DNA of 27,673 bases from Candidatus Altarchaeales archaeon (GCA_014729705.1 WJJK01000356.1:1-27673), one strand, 5' to 3'; positions 8,256-17,233 are shown, numbered from the stretch's first letter. A program made the numbers and translations. The notes: generated from the letters alone by a model not told the origin.

Positions 8256-9561
8256 TTTCTGTGGAACCGTTTATATGGACGCTGCAAACGTGTGTTGAAA
8301 GATGCTGTTCATATATCTCTTTCATAGTCCTGTGGCCGATGTTCACAAGGCAGTGTGTATGCTGCCTCACGCTTTCCGGAGACACCCTGCGCCTTGCAAC
8401 ACCCTCCTTTAACCCCGCCTCTGCCACCGCTTCCGCGACATGCGGGGCAACCCGTTCATCAAAGGGATCCGGGATTATGTATTCCTCATTCAACTGATCC
8501 CCTGCCACCAATTCCGCTAACGCATGGGCTGCCGCAAGCTTCATTCCCTCTGTTACCGCCTTAGCCTGTATGTCAAGGCAACCGCGGAATATGCCGGGGA
8601 AACCCAGGACATTGTTTATCTGGTTGGGGTAGTCGCTTCTGCCGGTTGCAACTATTTTAGCGCCACCCTCTTTAGCTAACTCGGGTTTAATCTCAGGATC
8701 CGGGTTCGCTAACGCGAAGATGATAGGGTCTCCACCCATGGATTCAACCATCTGCTTGGATAATATGTCTTTTTTAGAGACCCCGATGAACACATCACAA
8801 TCAACCAAAGCCTGATTTAGGGTTGTAGCATCCGATTCCCTTGCCACACGTTTTTTGTATTCATTCAAGTCCTCCCTATCTTTGTTTATCACGCCCCGGC
8901 TGTCTGTGACCGTGATGTCGCGCACTCCATAGTTTCTCAGTATCCGGTGTATCGCAATACCCGCTGCTCCCGCCCCAGTTATCACGACCTTTATTTTCCC
9001 TGGTTTCTTTCCCACAACCTTAAGCGTGTTTATTAGGGCTGCGAGAACCACCACCGCAGTACCGTGTTGGTCATCGTGGAACACCGGTATATCCAACTCT
9101 TTTTTCAGTTTCTCTTCAACCTCAAAACACCTTGGCGCCTTTATGTCCTCCAGATTAACCCCCCCGAAGGTGGGGCTTATTTTTTTCACGCAATCAATAA
9201 TATCTGTGGAGCCCTCAGCTTCAAGCGCGATAGGGAAGGCGTCGACGCCCGCAAACACCTTGAACAAGGCGCATTTACCCTCCATAACAGGCAACGCTGC
9301 TTTAGCGCCGATGGATCCTAACCCCAACACCGCTGATCCGTCGGTTACGACTGCAACGAGATTGCCCTTTGAGGTGTATTCATATATCTTCTCCGGGTTT
9401 TCCGCTATCTCCCTGCTGGGCTCCGCCACACCCGGCGTGTAGGCGAGAGAGAGGTCTTTTTGATCGATTATAGGGCTTTTAGAGAATACTTCGATCTTAC
9501 CCCCGTATTTCTTGTGGTAGTTTAACGCCTGTTTCGCTGAAACCTTTATTTCCTCAGCCAT
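8248..9561 (-). CDS. Malic enzyme (malate dehydrogenase, oxaloacetate-decarboxylating)
   Basis: Oxidatively decarboxylates malate to pyruvate and CO2 with NAD(P). Visible features: catalytic Tyr41 in SLAYTPGVAEP, the general-base lysine in ALPVMEGK (Lys96), metal ligands in LEDIKAPRCF (Glu138/Asp139) and FHDDQHGTA (Asp163/Asp164), and the nucleotide fold GAGAAG (196-201). The 437-residue length is that of the short prokaryotic form, with a histidine-containing tail after RRRVSPES. As first gene of an operon with fumarase, it completes a fumarate-to-malate-to-pyruvate route. A TTTTAATA box about 24 bases before the ATG fits a leaderless transcript. Confidence 0.94.
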   Translation of the reverse strand: MAEEIKVSAKQALNYHKKYGGKIEVFSKSPIIDQKDLSLAYTPGVAEPSREIAENPEKIYEYTSKGNLVAVVTDGSAVLGLGSIGAKAALPVMEGKCALFKVFAGVDAFPIALEAEGSTDIIDCVKKISPTFGGVNLEDIKAPRCFEVEEKLKKELDIPVFHDDQHGTAVVVLAALINTLKVVGKKPGKIKVVITGAGAAGIAIHRILRNYGVRDITVTDSRGVINKDREDLNEYKKRVARESDATTLNQALVDCDVFIGVSKKDILSKQMVESMGGDPIIFALANPDPEIKPELAKEGGAKIVATGRSDYPNQINNVLGFPGIFRGCLDIQAKAVTEGMKLAAAHALAELVAGDQLNEEYIIPDPFDERVAPHVAEAVAEAGLKEGVARRRVSPESVRQHTHCLVNIGHRTMKEIYEQHLSTHVCSVHINGSTENG

Positions 9562-9580
9562 ATTGATTATTGCCTTAGGC

Positions 9581-9597
9581 TATTAAAATGCTTAAAG
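9581..9597. promoter_or_regulatory. Divergent promoter, malic enzyme / aroC
   Basis: TATTAAAA (9581-9588) reads as a TATA box on both strands: about 24 bases before the malic enzyme ATG and about 40 before the aroC GTG. A second box, CTTAAAG (9591-9597), is 30 bases before the aroC GTG. The ATG at 9588 falls inside this promoter, which argues that it is not the aroC start. A short palindrome, GCCTTAGGC (9572-9580), abuts the box. Confidence 0.5.
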
Positions 9598-9623
9598 CCA
9601 ATGTATTACTGACTACGTTTAAA

Positions 9624-10718
9624 GTGAATACCTTCGGCAGATTTTTCAGGGTGACTACGTGGGGTGAATCCCACGGAAAGGCTGTTGGCTGCGTCGTAGA
9701 CGGCTGTCCAAGCAACCTGCCTTTGGAGGTGGGGGAGGTGCAAAAACAGCTTGACCGTCGCAGGCCAGGTCAAAGCAGCTACACAACCTCCCGCAGTGAG
9801 TGGGATGAGGTTGAGATTCACTCAGGGGTGTTTGAGAACAAGACCCTTGGAACCCCCATAAGCATGATGGTGAGAAACCAGGATGTTGATTCAAGCAAAT
9901 ACGAGCAGATTAAAAACACCCCCCGCCCCGGTCACGCGGATTTCGCTTGGAGGGCTAAATACGTTCACGTGGATTATCGCGGTGGCGGCAGATCATCGGC
10001 CCGTGAGACCGTAGGCCGGGTGGCTGCAGGCGCAATAGCGCTGAAGCTCATACAATCGATTAAAGGCGACGTCGTCGCCTACACGAAAAGCGTGGGGGAA
10101 ACAAGCTCCGAGGAGACCCTTGATCATTTGATTACGGGCGTCAGGGATTTGATAGACGGCAACCCCGTTAGAGCGCTTGACGCTGAAGCAGCCCCCCTCA
10201 TGCAGGATAGGATACTTGAAGCGAGAAAACAAAAAGATAGTGTGGGGGGCGTGGTTGAGGCCGTGTGTTTCGGGGTGCCCCCGGGTTTGGGGGAGCCGGT
10301 TTTCGGCAAACTATCCTCCGACCTAGCCCAAGCTTTATGCTCGATCCCCGCGGTGAAAGGTGTTGAATTCGGGCAGGGGTTCAATCTTTCCAGGATGATG
10401 GGAAGCCAGGCCAACGATGAATACTATGTTGAAGGAGGGGAGGTGAAACCTAAAACCAACCACATGGGCGGCATACTTGGGGGGATATCAACGGGTCAGC
10501 CCATCGTAGTCCGGGTGGCGGTGAAACCCACGGCAAGCATCGGCAAAACCCAGGACACGGTTAACTTAACTGAGGGTGTGAACACGAAAATCCAGGTTGA
10601 AGGCAGACACGACCCCTGCATACTACCCCGCGCAGTCCCGGTGGTGGAGTCGATGATAGCATTGGTTTTGGCAGATCACTTAATCGCTTCAGGCAGAATA
10701 TCACGGAACCTAGATTAG
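9624..10718 (+). CDS. aroC: Chorismate synthase
   Basis: Last step of the shikimate pathway: EPSP to chorismate, needing reduced FMN. I choose the GTG at 9624 because the product then begins MNTFGRFFRVTTWGESHG, the standard family N-terminus with His17. The open frame extends to an ATG at 9588, but that codon lies in the promoter. Other motifs are RRPGQSSYTTSR, RPGHADFAWRAKY, YRGGGRSSARETVGRV and the C-terminal VPVVESMIALVLADHL. The 364-residue length is usual. It stands alone, and its end overlaps the convergent nog1-like gene by nine bases. Confidence 0.95.
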   Translation: MNTFGRFFRVTTWGESHGKAVGCVVDGCPSNLPLEVGEVQKQLDRRRPGQSSYTTSRSEWDEVEIHSGVFENKTLGTPISMMVRNQDVDSSKYEQIKNTPRPGHADFAWRAKYVHVDYRGGGRSSARETVGRVAAGAIALKLIQSIKGDVVAYTKSVGETSSEETLDHLITGVRDLIDGNPVRALDAEAAPLMQDRILEARKQKDSVGGVVEAVCFGVPPGLGEPVFGKLSSDLAQALCSIPAVKGVEFGQGFNLSRMMGSQANDEYYVEGGEVKPKTNHMGGILGGISTGQPIVVRVAVKPTASIGKTQDTVNLTEGVNTKIQVEGRHDPCILPRAVPVVESMIALVLADHLIASGRISRNLD

Positions 10719-11681
10719 TTCCTCCCTTTTTTGAAGGCAGATTTCAAAGAGTTTCCCGCATTCCTCCTCGTTTTGAGCTGAAAAACAAACTGGTTTGCAG
10801 CTAAACTCTTTTAAGGCTTTTTTTATCCTATCCTCCTCTGCCGCATCGCATTTGTTCACCGCAACCACCACTGGTTTATGGAATTCGCTCTTAACCTCAG
10901 TGTAGAGGTTTTTTTGCGGAGAAATATCCTGCATAGGGTCGATTAGAAAAAGCACTACGTCGGCTAGATGGGATAATGCCAGTATTGCCTGAAGCTCCAC
11001 CTTGTTTCTATGCTGCATCCCCCTGTCAAGCAGCCCAGGGCTGTCCACTATCTGTATGTCTTGGTAGCGGTTTTTTTTGTATCCAAGAAGAAGCCCGACA
11101 GTCGTAAAAGGGTAGGAAGCGGTCTTAACCCTGCTTTTAGTCAGCGTCTTCATAAACGTGCTTTTACCTACATTTGGGTAGCCTGCCACAACTATTGTGG
11201 GCGCATCCCCCTTTAACGTCGGAAACTTCTTCAAGGTTTTTTTTACCTCAATTAGGTAGTCTAATTCCTTGCTGATCCTATCTATTATGGAGCATACCCT
11301 GCCTAAATATTCTTTGGAAAGCCTGCTGTTGCCTGTTTTCTTGGTTTCCGCGATATACTGGCTTTTAAGGTCGCAGACCTTCTTATATGATCCCTGAATC
11401 CTCCCCAAACTCTTTTTATACCGGTCTTTACCCACCCTTAACTCAAATAAGGCTTTATAGAATTCGTTTAACTGGTCGTAGCTTGGATAGTTTTCTACAA
11501 CCGCCTTAAGCTCTCCCTCCACCACCGACCCCACTACGCGTATCCTTTTTTGCTCTGCCTCAAGCTGTTTCTTAACGTAATCGATTTTTTTGCTCCTCAC
11601 CTTTTTGGCTTCAAGGGATCCCTGTCTTGCTGCTTTGTCGATTAACTGTTTGGCGCTTGGAACATGCGGTAGATTAAACAT
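10710..11681 (-). CDS. Nog1-like GTPase
   Basis: Obg/Nog1-family GTPase probably acting in large-subunit ribosome assembly. The 323-residue product starts MFNLPHVPSAKQLIDKA, matching the archaeal Nog1 N-terminus, then a basic helical domain (about 20-155). The G domain follows: G1 GYPNVGKS (167-174), G2 PFTT (191-194), G3 DSPG (213-216) and G4 NKCD (276-279). The frame is open to 11789, but that extension would run over the divergent mre11-like start and promoter and does not resemble the family. The ATG at 11681 has a TATA-like TTTATTA about 31 bases upstream. The short tail after G4 is usual for archaeal forms, which lack the eukaryotic C-terminal extension. Confidence 0.92.
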   Translation of the reverse strand: MFNLPHVPSAKQLIDKAARQGSLEAKKVRSKKIDYVKKQLEAEQKRIRVVGSVVEGELKAVVENYPSYDQLNEFYKALFELRVGKDRYKKSLGRIQGSYKKVCDLKSQYIAETKKTGNSRLSKEYLGRVCSIIDRISKELDYLIEVKKTLKKFPTLKGDAPTIVVAGYPNVGKSTFMKTLTKSRVKTASYPFTTVGLLLGYKKNRYQDIQIVDSPGLLDRGMQHRNKVELQAILALSHLADVVLFLIDPMQDISPQKNLYTEVKSEFHKPVVVAVNKCDAAEEDRIKKALKEFSCKPVCFSAQNEEECGKLFEICLQKREELI

Positions 11682-11708
11682 ATCGCTTTGTTTATGGAGA
11701 GGCATAGG

Positions 11709-11716
11709 TAATAAAG
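11709..11716. promoter_or_regulatory. TATA box shared by nog1-like and mre11-like genes
   Basis: TAATAAAG is the only A/T box near the middle of the 60-base divergent gap. Its centre (about 11712) is about 30 bases from both the mre11-like ATG and the nog1-like ATG, so it could place the pre-initiation complex in either direction. Confidence 0.5.
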
Positions 11717-11741
11717 AGAAATCGTGTAATGATAACCTGTT

Positions 11742-12824
11742 ATGCCATCGCTTTGCGCCATAAGCGACTGCCACCTTGGATACAGGCACAGGTTTAAGAC
11801 AAGCAGACTCCGCGACTACGTTAGGGCCTTCACCGACGCGGTGTCGAAGGCTTTAGACCGGAAGCCAGATGCAATAGTGCTTGGGGGCGACATATTAAAC
11901 CACCCTAAACCTGATCCTGTTAGCATGAGGAATCTGGTTGAGAAACTGCTTTATATGGCTGATTTCTGCCCGATTGTGGTTTTGATTGGGAACCACGAGA
12001 TCCAGGGACACCTGTCCACAACCTATACTCCCCTATACGGTGTCTTACATGAAAACATACATGTTCTATCAACCGACAACCCTAAAACCACTTTAAATCT
12101 AGCAGGCTGTGAAGCGAATTTCTGGGGCATGCAGTTTATTAGAGGCCAGCGTCAAGCTGAAGACGAGCTTCTCTGCCTATCCCAAAACGTGGATTCAGGC
12201 GTGAATATTTTGTGTCTTCATCAGGCGGTGGAGGGTTACGTAACCCCCCATGAACTCAGTTTAAGGGTGTTGAGGGAGGTTCAACATAAATTTGATTTAA
12301 TCCTTTTAGGACATTATCACCGTCACGTCAAATTGGAGGGGCTTCAAACCCCCGCCTACTACATAGGCGCTACCGAGCGCACAAGCTTCAATGAAGCGGA
12401 AAATAAAACAGGGTTTCTGTATTTCGAGGACTTGAAGAAACCTCCCATACAAGTTCCAACCGACTCATCCTCCTGCCGCAGGATCAAGGCTAAAACCCCG
12501 CTCACAGACGCAAGCCAGATTAACGCTGAAATCAGAAAAATGATCGAGGAAAACAAAGGCGTCTCCCTTCTTAAGATAGATGTGGAGCTTGGGGGGGAAG
12601 TAGACACCCTTGATTTATGCGAGGACTTCTCTGAATACGAGGATCATTTCAAAATAGTTGAAGTAAACATTAAAACCCAGCTCCAAGACCAGGAAATACG
12701 GTTTGAGAAAATCAATTTAAGCGAGGAATTGATTTATGAGTATTTCGAGAAAACCGGGGAAAAAAACCCTCAACTAATCGAGGCAGCAGTAGATTTATAC
12801 AACAAATACGCCTATGATGATTAA
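11742..12824 (+). CDS. Mre11-like DNA repair nuclease/phosphoesterase
   Basis: Calcineurin-like phosphoesterase of the Mre11/SbcD group, which cuts DNA ends at breaks. All metal-site motifs are present: D9-x-H11 (SDCHLGY), Asp50 (GGDILNH), N84-H85 (GNHE), His160 (LCLHQ) and H191-x-H193 (GHYHRH). A C-terminal region of about 150 residues follows, where Mre11 has its cap and Rad50-binding parts. The 360-residue length is close to that of archaeal Mre11. Unusually, no rad50, herA or nurA is adjacent; the next gene is radB, overlapping by 11 bases. A related exonuclease-type phosphoesterase is possible, but the motif order and spacing fit Mre11. Confidence 0.87.
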   Translation: MPSLCAISDCHLGYRHRFKTSRLRDYVRAFTDAVSKALDRKPDAIVLGGDILNHPKPDPVSMRNLVEKLLYMADFCPIVVLIGNHEIQGHLSTTYTPLYGVLHENIHVLSTDNPKTTLNLAGCEANFWGMQFIRGQRQAEDELLCLSQNVDSGVNILCLHQAVEGYVTPHELSLRVLREVQHKFDLILLGHYHRHVKLEGLQTPAYYIGATERTSFNEAENKTGFLYFEDLKKPPIQVPTDSSSCRRIKAKTPLTDASQINAEIRKMIEENKGVSLLKIDVELGGEVDTLDLCEDFSEYEDHFKIVEVNIKTQLQDQEIRFEKINLSEELIYEYFEKTGEKNPQLIEAAVDLYNKYAYDD

Positions 12825-13461
12825 GATAAACCCCGCATTCGACAGGCTTTTCGGCGGGGGACTTAGGGCAGGGGTTTTAACGCAGGTTTATGGCCCCCCG
12901 GGTTCGGGGAAAACCAACCTAGCCTTGATAGCGTCAGCGGAAATAGCAAAGGAGAGGAAAGTTATATACGTCGACCCTGAAGGCGGTTTCTCAACAGATC
13001 GGATGCGCCAGATCACTCAAGGAGCTTTACATAGTGTGTTGGACAAGATTTTGTTGGTTGAACCCACCACATTCGAACAGCAGAAGAAGGCGCTGGAGAG
13101 GCTTGAGGATCTCGTGCCAAATGAGCAGGCGGGTCTTGTGGTGATGGACAGCATAGCGCTTTTATACCGCATCCTTGAGGAGAGAGACATACGGATGTAC
13201 GGGCGCATGCTCGCTCAGCTTCTGCGCATAGCAAGGAAATACGAGATACCTGTTTTGATGACCAACCAGGTATACACCAACACCGACACAGGTCAGATCA
13301 CTCCCGTAGGCGGGCAGATAAACAACTACTGGAGCAAAGTCATAGTCGAGTTAACCAGTGAAGGCAGCCGTAGATTCGCAGTCATAAGAAAACACCTGCA
13401 CCATCAAGTAGGGGGGAAAACACCCTTCAAAATAATATCCGAAGGCATTCAATTGATTTGA
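12814..13461 (+). CDS. radB: DNA repair and recombination protein RadB
   Basis: RecA/Rad51-family paralogue of euryarchaea and relatives; it modulates RadA-driven strand exchange. The 215-residue product is a bare ATPase core: Walker A GPPGSGKT (27-34), VDPEGGFS (53-60), Walker B LVVMDSI (108-114) and the VLMTNQVY segment. It lacks the N-terminal HhH domain of RadA, as expected for RadB. The start is one of two adjacent ATGs (12814, 12817) inside the end of the mre11-like gene, so expression is coupled. Its last 13 bases overlap the convergent alaS end. Confidence 0.93.
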   Translation: MMIKINPAFDRLFGGGLRAGVLTQVYGPPGSGKTNLALIASAEIAKERKVIYVDPEGGFSTDRMRQITQGALHSVLDKILLVEPTTFEQQKKALERLEDLVPNEQAGLVVMDSIALLYRILEERDIRMYGRMLAQLLRIARKYEIPVLMTNQVYTNTDTGQITPVGGQINNYWSKVIVELTSEGSRRFAVIRKHLHHQVGGKTPFKIISEGIQLI

Positions 13462-16316
13462 CTTATAAAGTCTTCGAGAACCTCTTTAAGGTCTTTACTA
13501 GATCCTCCGCCCTGGGCTAGGTTTGGGCTTCCACCCCCACCCCCGCCCAGTAGGCTACATAGTTTCTTACATAGTTCCCCTGCGTTGTGGCTTCCGCTTG
13601 ATGCGATCACTAACTGCGCTTTCTCTCCGTCTTTATTGGCTAATATTAGGAGTCTATCTGGTTTTTCAACAACCTTTTTCGCTGTTTCAGTTAACTGTTT
13701 CACGGTCAGGTTTTCCGTGGTTTTTTTGACTACCTGCTTCCCCTCAAAATTTTTTTCAAGCTCCTCTCTAAGCTCCCCCGCCTTCTCACCTGCATATTTT
13801 TCAAGAGCCTTTTTCTGGCGCTTCCACGTCTCAAAAAGATGGGTTGAGGCTTCACCTAAATCCTCTGCATGCAACCCCTCCACGTGTTCCCCGTGTTTGA
13901 AAAGATATTGTCTGTCGGTTTTCACCTCCTTGGCGAAGCGCTCTACGGTTTGGGGGAGGGCTTCTACTTCAACCGAGAATGTGTCCGCCGCCTTCTTGAG
14001 TTTAATGAAACTGTAGTTTTTGTCTTTGATTGACACTATGTCGATGGCCGAGAGGGTTTCTTCGAATATTTTCTGTTCATCTCTCAACCGCTTTTCAAAG
14101 GCGCCTCCCGCCTTGAATTCGAATCTCACCACGCCGTCCTGGATTCTTTTGGCGGATAGGATCTTTATTCTCCCAATGTCTTTTGTGTTTGAGACATGGG
14201 TTCCGCCGCAGGCTTCAACGTCCACACCCACTACATTCACCACCCTGATCTCAACCCCTGGCACAGCTCCCCCCTGATACAATCTCATCCCGTATTTCTC
14301 CTCCGCCTCGTTTCGCCTCATCCACGAAACCTCAACGGGATGCGATTCTGAGACGTATTCATTGGCTTTATCCTCTATCTGCCTTAACTGTTCTTCTGTA
14401 ACCGCCTTATAGTGGGTTACGTCAAGGCGGGAGGTTTTCTCGCTTTTATGGGCTCCCGCCTGCCAGATGTGGGGGCCTAAAACATCCCCGCAGGCGGCGT
14501 TGACGATGTGGGTTGCCGTGTGGTGTTGCATCAATTGGATCCTCCGTTTCTCATCCACCCGGCATTCAACCTCCTCTCCCTCAGGCAAGTCAGAGGCGTC
14601 CTCCACTTTATGGAGGATAACGTTTCCCTGCTTGACGACGTCCAGGACTTTCCTGCCTGAAATAAATCCAGTGTCAGTCTCCTGACCTCCTCCGGTAGGA
14701 TAGAAATAGGTTTTATCTAAAACCACATGCGAATTGAATACCCCAATTATTTTCGCGGAAAAATCAAGCCGGTGTTGATCCTCATAAAAACCCTTCAAGG
14801 TTTCAGGCAAATAGTCGGGCAACTTAATTTTTCCCTGCTCAATCTTTTCATCCTTTTTTTGATGTAGTTCCTCAACCATTTGATAGAAATTATCCGGCAC
14901 CTCAACGCCGGTTAACTGGGCTGCGAGATCAGGTGTTATGCCTTGGCTATCGTATAATTCAACAAGCCTTTGACTTGTTATCCTGCCACCCTCTTTCTGG
15001 ATTTTTTGGATTAACCTCCGGCCCTTCACTCTGCTTTGCCTGTATCTTCTCTCCTCCACCTCTATTATATCCCACAGGCTTTCGGTTTCTGCCACCTCAG
15101 GATACCATGAACCGAATTCATTTATATGCCTGCTTAAAACCTCCTTCAAGTCTATCTCGATTTCGTATTCATCCATTAAACTGAGGCTGCGCCTAAGAAG
15201 GGTTCTAAGGTTGTATCCACCTCCCACATTGCTTGGCAGTGCGCCGTCGTTTATGGCGACAAGAAGGCTTCTTGTGTGATCGGCTAAGGCGTAGGGTGCC
15301 CGCATTTCATATGTTTTTCTCTTCAACTGCTCAAGGCTTAAACCGAGTTTATCTGAGATTCCGCCCCAAACAGAGTTTATGTCCTCAACCTCGTCTAAAG
15401 TCAGAAGCCCCGCATACCTTGCAAAGGTTTCCTTGAAGTCTCCGTCCACCTCAAAGGGGCAGTTCCCGTAGATATACTCAAGGGTCTTGGAGAACACGCA
15501 GTCATAGCTCATGGGTTTCCCCTGGCTAAACCAACTCCAACGCTCAAGGCCCGCCCCCATGTCTATCACCTTGGTTTTAAGCTCCCTGTGGCTTCCGTCG
15601 GCGAGCAACTCATACTGCATATACACCTGGTTTCCAAGCTCAAGACCTCGACTGAAAAACTCGACGCTAGGACCGAAGTTGCCTCCACCCGCCCAAATGT
15701 CTTCGTGGTAAAAAATCTCTGACGAAGCAATACCTAAACCCTCTGTCAGAAACTCGTGTATCTGAAGTATGCCCTCATCCTTGAAGTAGACGTGGTTTTC
15801 CTTGGTGTTGAATGTGTGCTGTCCCACCATGATGAAGCCGGTGTAGTGTCTGCCTGTCACGCCGACGCTGTCCAGATCCTGAAACCTCAGGCAAAACTGA
15901 GGCTCAAGCACGGCGGGGGCAGGAGGGTCCACCTCCCCTGCCACTACGTAGGGTTGGAAGTCGTTTATGCCGGCTGTCACGAAATAAAGATCCTCATACC
16001 AGCGGCATACAACGGGATACCTTTTTATGGGAACGTAATCCCATTTCCTGAAGGTTGAGACATACGCCTCCCAAGCTTCTCTGTATGAGTATTCTTTTTT
16101 AGTCAGCTTCTCGCCGATGAACCTGTATCCCCCGCTGCAGGCTGGTTCGTCACAAACGTCCCTGCGGTTTTCACTCCAAAAACCCCTGCCGCATTCCACG
16201 CAGATACTACGCTGAAAACCCATGGACCTGAGGCTTTCGGTGGGGTAGTATTTCTCATACTCCCTGTGGAATAAGGGTTTGAGGGTTTTTTTGACTTCCC
16301 TGAAATCGAATGCCAT
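13449..16316 (-). CDS. alaS: Alanyl-tRNA synthetase (archaeal type)
   Basis: Class II synthetase charging tRNA-Ala and clearing mischarged Ser/Gly. From the ATG at 16316 (955 residues) it has the archaeal N-terminal zinc finger (Cys39, Cys42, Cys55, Cys60), the catalytic core, the editing site H599-TAT-H603 with C703-GGT-H707, and the C-Ala domain with a run of six glycines and NLAQGGG. An upstream in-frame TTG at 16349 overlapping the transporter stop would add 11 residues with no family match; the ATG gives MAFDFREVKKTL and is preferred. It sits 29 bases after the BASS-type transporter gene on the same strand, and no clear TATA box was seen, so it is probably cotranscribed. Confidence 0.96.
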   Translation of the reverse strand: MAFDFREVKKTLKPLFHREYEKYYPTESLRSMGFQRSICVECGRGFWSENRRDVCDEPACSGGYRFIGEKLTKKEYSYREAWEAYVSTFRKWDYVPIKRYPVVCRWYEDLYFVTAGINDFQPYVVAGEVDPPAPAVLEPQFCLRFQDLDSVGVTGRHYTGFIMVGQHTFNTKENHVYFKDEGILQIHEFLTEGLGIASSEIFYHEDIWAGGGNFGPSVEFFSRGLELGNQVYMQYELLADGSHRELKTKVIDMGAGLERWSWFSQGKPMSYDCVFSKTLEYIYGNCPFEVDGDFKETFARYAGLLTLDEVEDINSVWGGISDKLGLSLEQLKRKTYEMRAPYALADHTRSLLVAINDGALPSNVGGGYNLRTLLRRSLSLMDEYEIEIDLKEVLSRHINEFGSWYPEVAETESLWDIIEVEERRYRQSRVKGRRLIQKIQKEGGRITSQRLVELYDSQGITPDLAAQLTGVEVPDNFYQMVEELHQKKDEKIEQGKIKLPDYLPETLKGFYEDQHRLDFSAKIIGVFNSHVVLDKTYFYPTGGGQETDTGFISGRKVLDVVKQGNVILHKVEDASDLPEGEEVECRVDEKRRIQLMQHHTATHIVNAACGDVLGPHIWQAGAHKSEKTSRLDVTHYKAVTEEQLRQIEDKANEYVSESHPVEVSWMRRNEAEEKYGMRLYQGGAVPGVEIRVVNVVGVDVEACGGTHVSNTKDIGRIKILSAKRIQDGVVRFEFKAGGAFEKRLRDEQKIFEETLSAIDIVSIKDKNYSFIKLKKAADTFSVEVEALPQTVERFAKEVKTDRQYLFKHGEHVEGLHAEDLGEASTHLFETWKRQKKALEKYAGEKAGELREELEKNFEGKQVVKKTTENLTVKQLTETAKKVVEKPDRLLILANKDGEKAQLVIASSGSHNAGELCKKLCSLLGGGGGGSPNLAQGGGSSKDLKEVLEDFISQIN

Positions 16317-16345
16317 GACAATAATCTTAATTGAGTGAACGCTTA

Positions 16346-17209
16346 TCAATCCCCCCTCAAAAGGATTTCCAGGAAAATAATGTAGGCTGATTCAAACACA
16401 ATATTTAAGGCTATGGGGAGACTCGCTTTAGCCGGGAACAACGCCAAGGCAATAGCTGCCGCTACCCCGCTGTTTTTATAGGAGGCAAACAGGCTGTAGG
16501 TAATTGCTTTATCGGTTTTTCCAAGGCCATACAACGCAACCAAACCTAAAATAAAGGTTTTCACAAAAAGAACGAAGTTGACGGTCCAAAACAAACCGGT
16601 TTCGGTTAAAATGATTTTTTGATTCAAACCCAAAACAGCATATATCACCAACCCGATGAGCAGGTTTACCGCCGCCTTGTCAAACCGCCATAGACTCGAC
16701 TTTATTTTCGATAGAATCTGCGAGACAACCAAGGGTATTAGGATAAGCCACCCAATTGTCGAAATAAGGTATCCTAAATCAACCCCCTCCCCTGCAAGAA
16801 GAAAAATCAGGGCTGGGGCGTATAAAAGTGATAAGAGATAAGAGGCGACTTCCGCCTGGGTTGTGAGCTTTAAATCCCCTGAGAGAATATACGTGAAGGG
16901 TATAAGCGATACCGCGGGGGGTGTTGCGGCAAGGACTATGAACCCTAAAACCAAAAGACGATCATCTATTAACGCCATAGATAAACCCAAGATAACAAGC
17001 GTTTGGATCCCGTAATTCAGAAACAAAGCTGCGATAGTCGGAGCATCCACCGATAATTCCCTAAGCCTTAGGTTCCTGAGTGAAAGACTCATTGCAACTA
17101 CCAATGCGGGTGTTATGAGTGACTTAAGGGAGAGAGCAAATTCAGGCGAAGTCAACCCCAAAATTATTGCGGCCGTGAAAACGATCTTAGCATCAGATAA
17201 AACCCTCAT
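16346..17209 (-). CDS. BASS-family (bile acid:Na+ symporter-like) membrane transporter
   Basis: Predicted sodium-coupled transporter of an organic anion or amino acid-like solute; the substrate is unknown. The 287-residue product is hydrophobic throughout, with about nine or ten transmembrane segments. ITPALVVAMSLSLR and the late YKNSGVAAAIALALFP resemble the discontinuous-helix crossover motifs of this fold; AATPPAVSLIPFTYILSGD resembles the matching motif in the first half. The ATG at 17209 is chosen because a TATA box lies 27 bases upstream; the frame is open to a GTG at 17227. alaS follows after 29 bases. An AEC-type efflux carrier is the main alternative. Confidence 0.72.
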   Translation of the reverse strand: MRVLSDAKIVFTAAIILGLTSPEFALSLKSLITPALVVAMSLSLRNLRLRELSVDAPTIAALFLNYGIQTLVILGLSMALIDDRLLVLGFIVLAATPPAVSLIPFTYILSGDLKLTTQAEVASYLLSLLYAPALIFLLAGEGVDLGYLISTIGWLILIPLVVSQILSKIKSSLWRFDKAAVNLLIGLVIYAVLGLNQKIILTETGLFWTVNFVLFVKTFILGLVALYGLGKTDKAITYSLFASYKNSGVAAAIALALFPAKASLPIALNIVFESAYIIFLEILLRGD

Positions 17210-17233
17210 ACCCATTGTTATTTGCACAACCTC

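Noticed and set aside
9588..9623. N-terminal extension of AroC from the upstream ATG
   Set aside because: The ATG is inside the TATA region, and the extra 12 residues have no counterpart in chorismate synthases; the GTG at 9624 gives the family N-terminus.
13510..13560. Run of C/G bases near the alaS end that might signal a frameshift
   Set aside because: It encodes the six-glycine stretch and LAQGGG of the AlaRS C-Ala domain, which is normal for the family.
16317..16349. Eleven-residue N-terminal extension of AlaRS from a TTG
   Set aside because: No family match, a weak start codon, and a good ATG follows directly.
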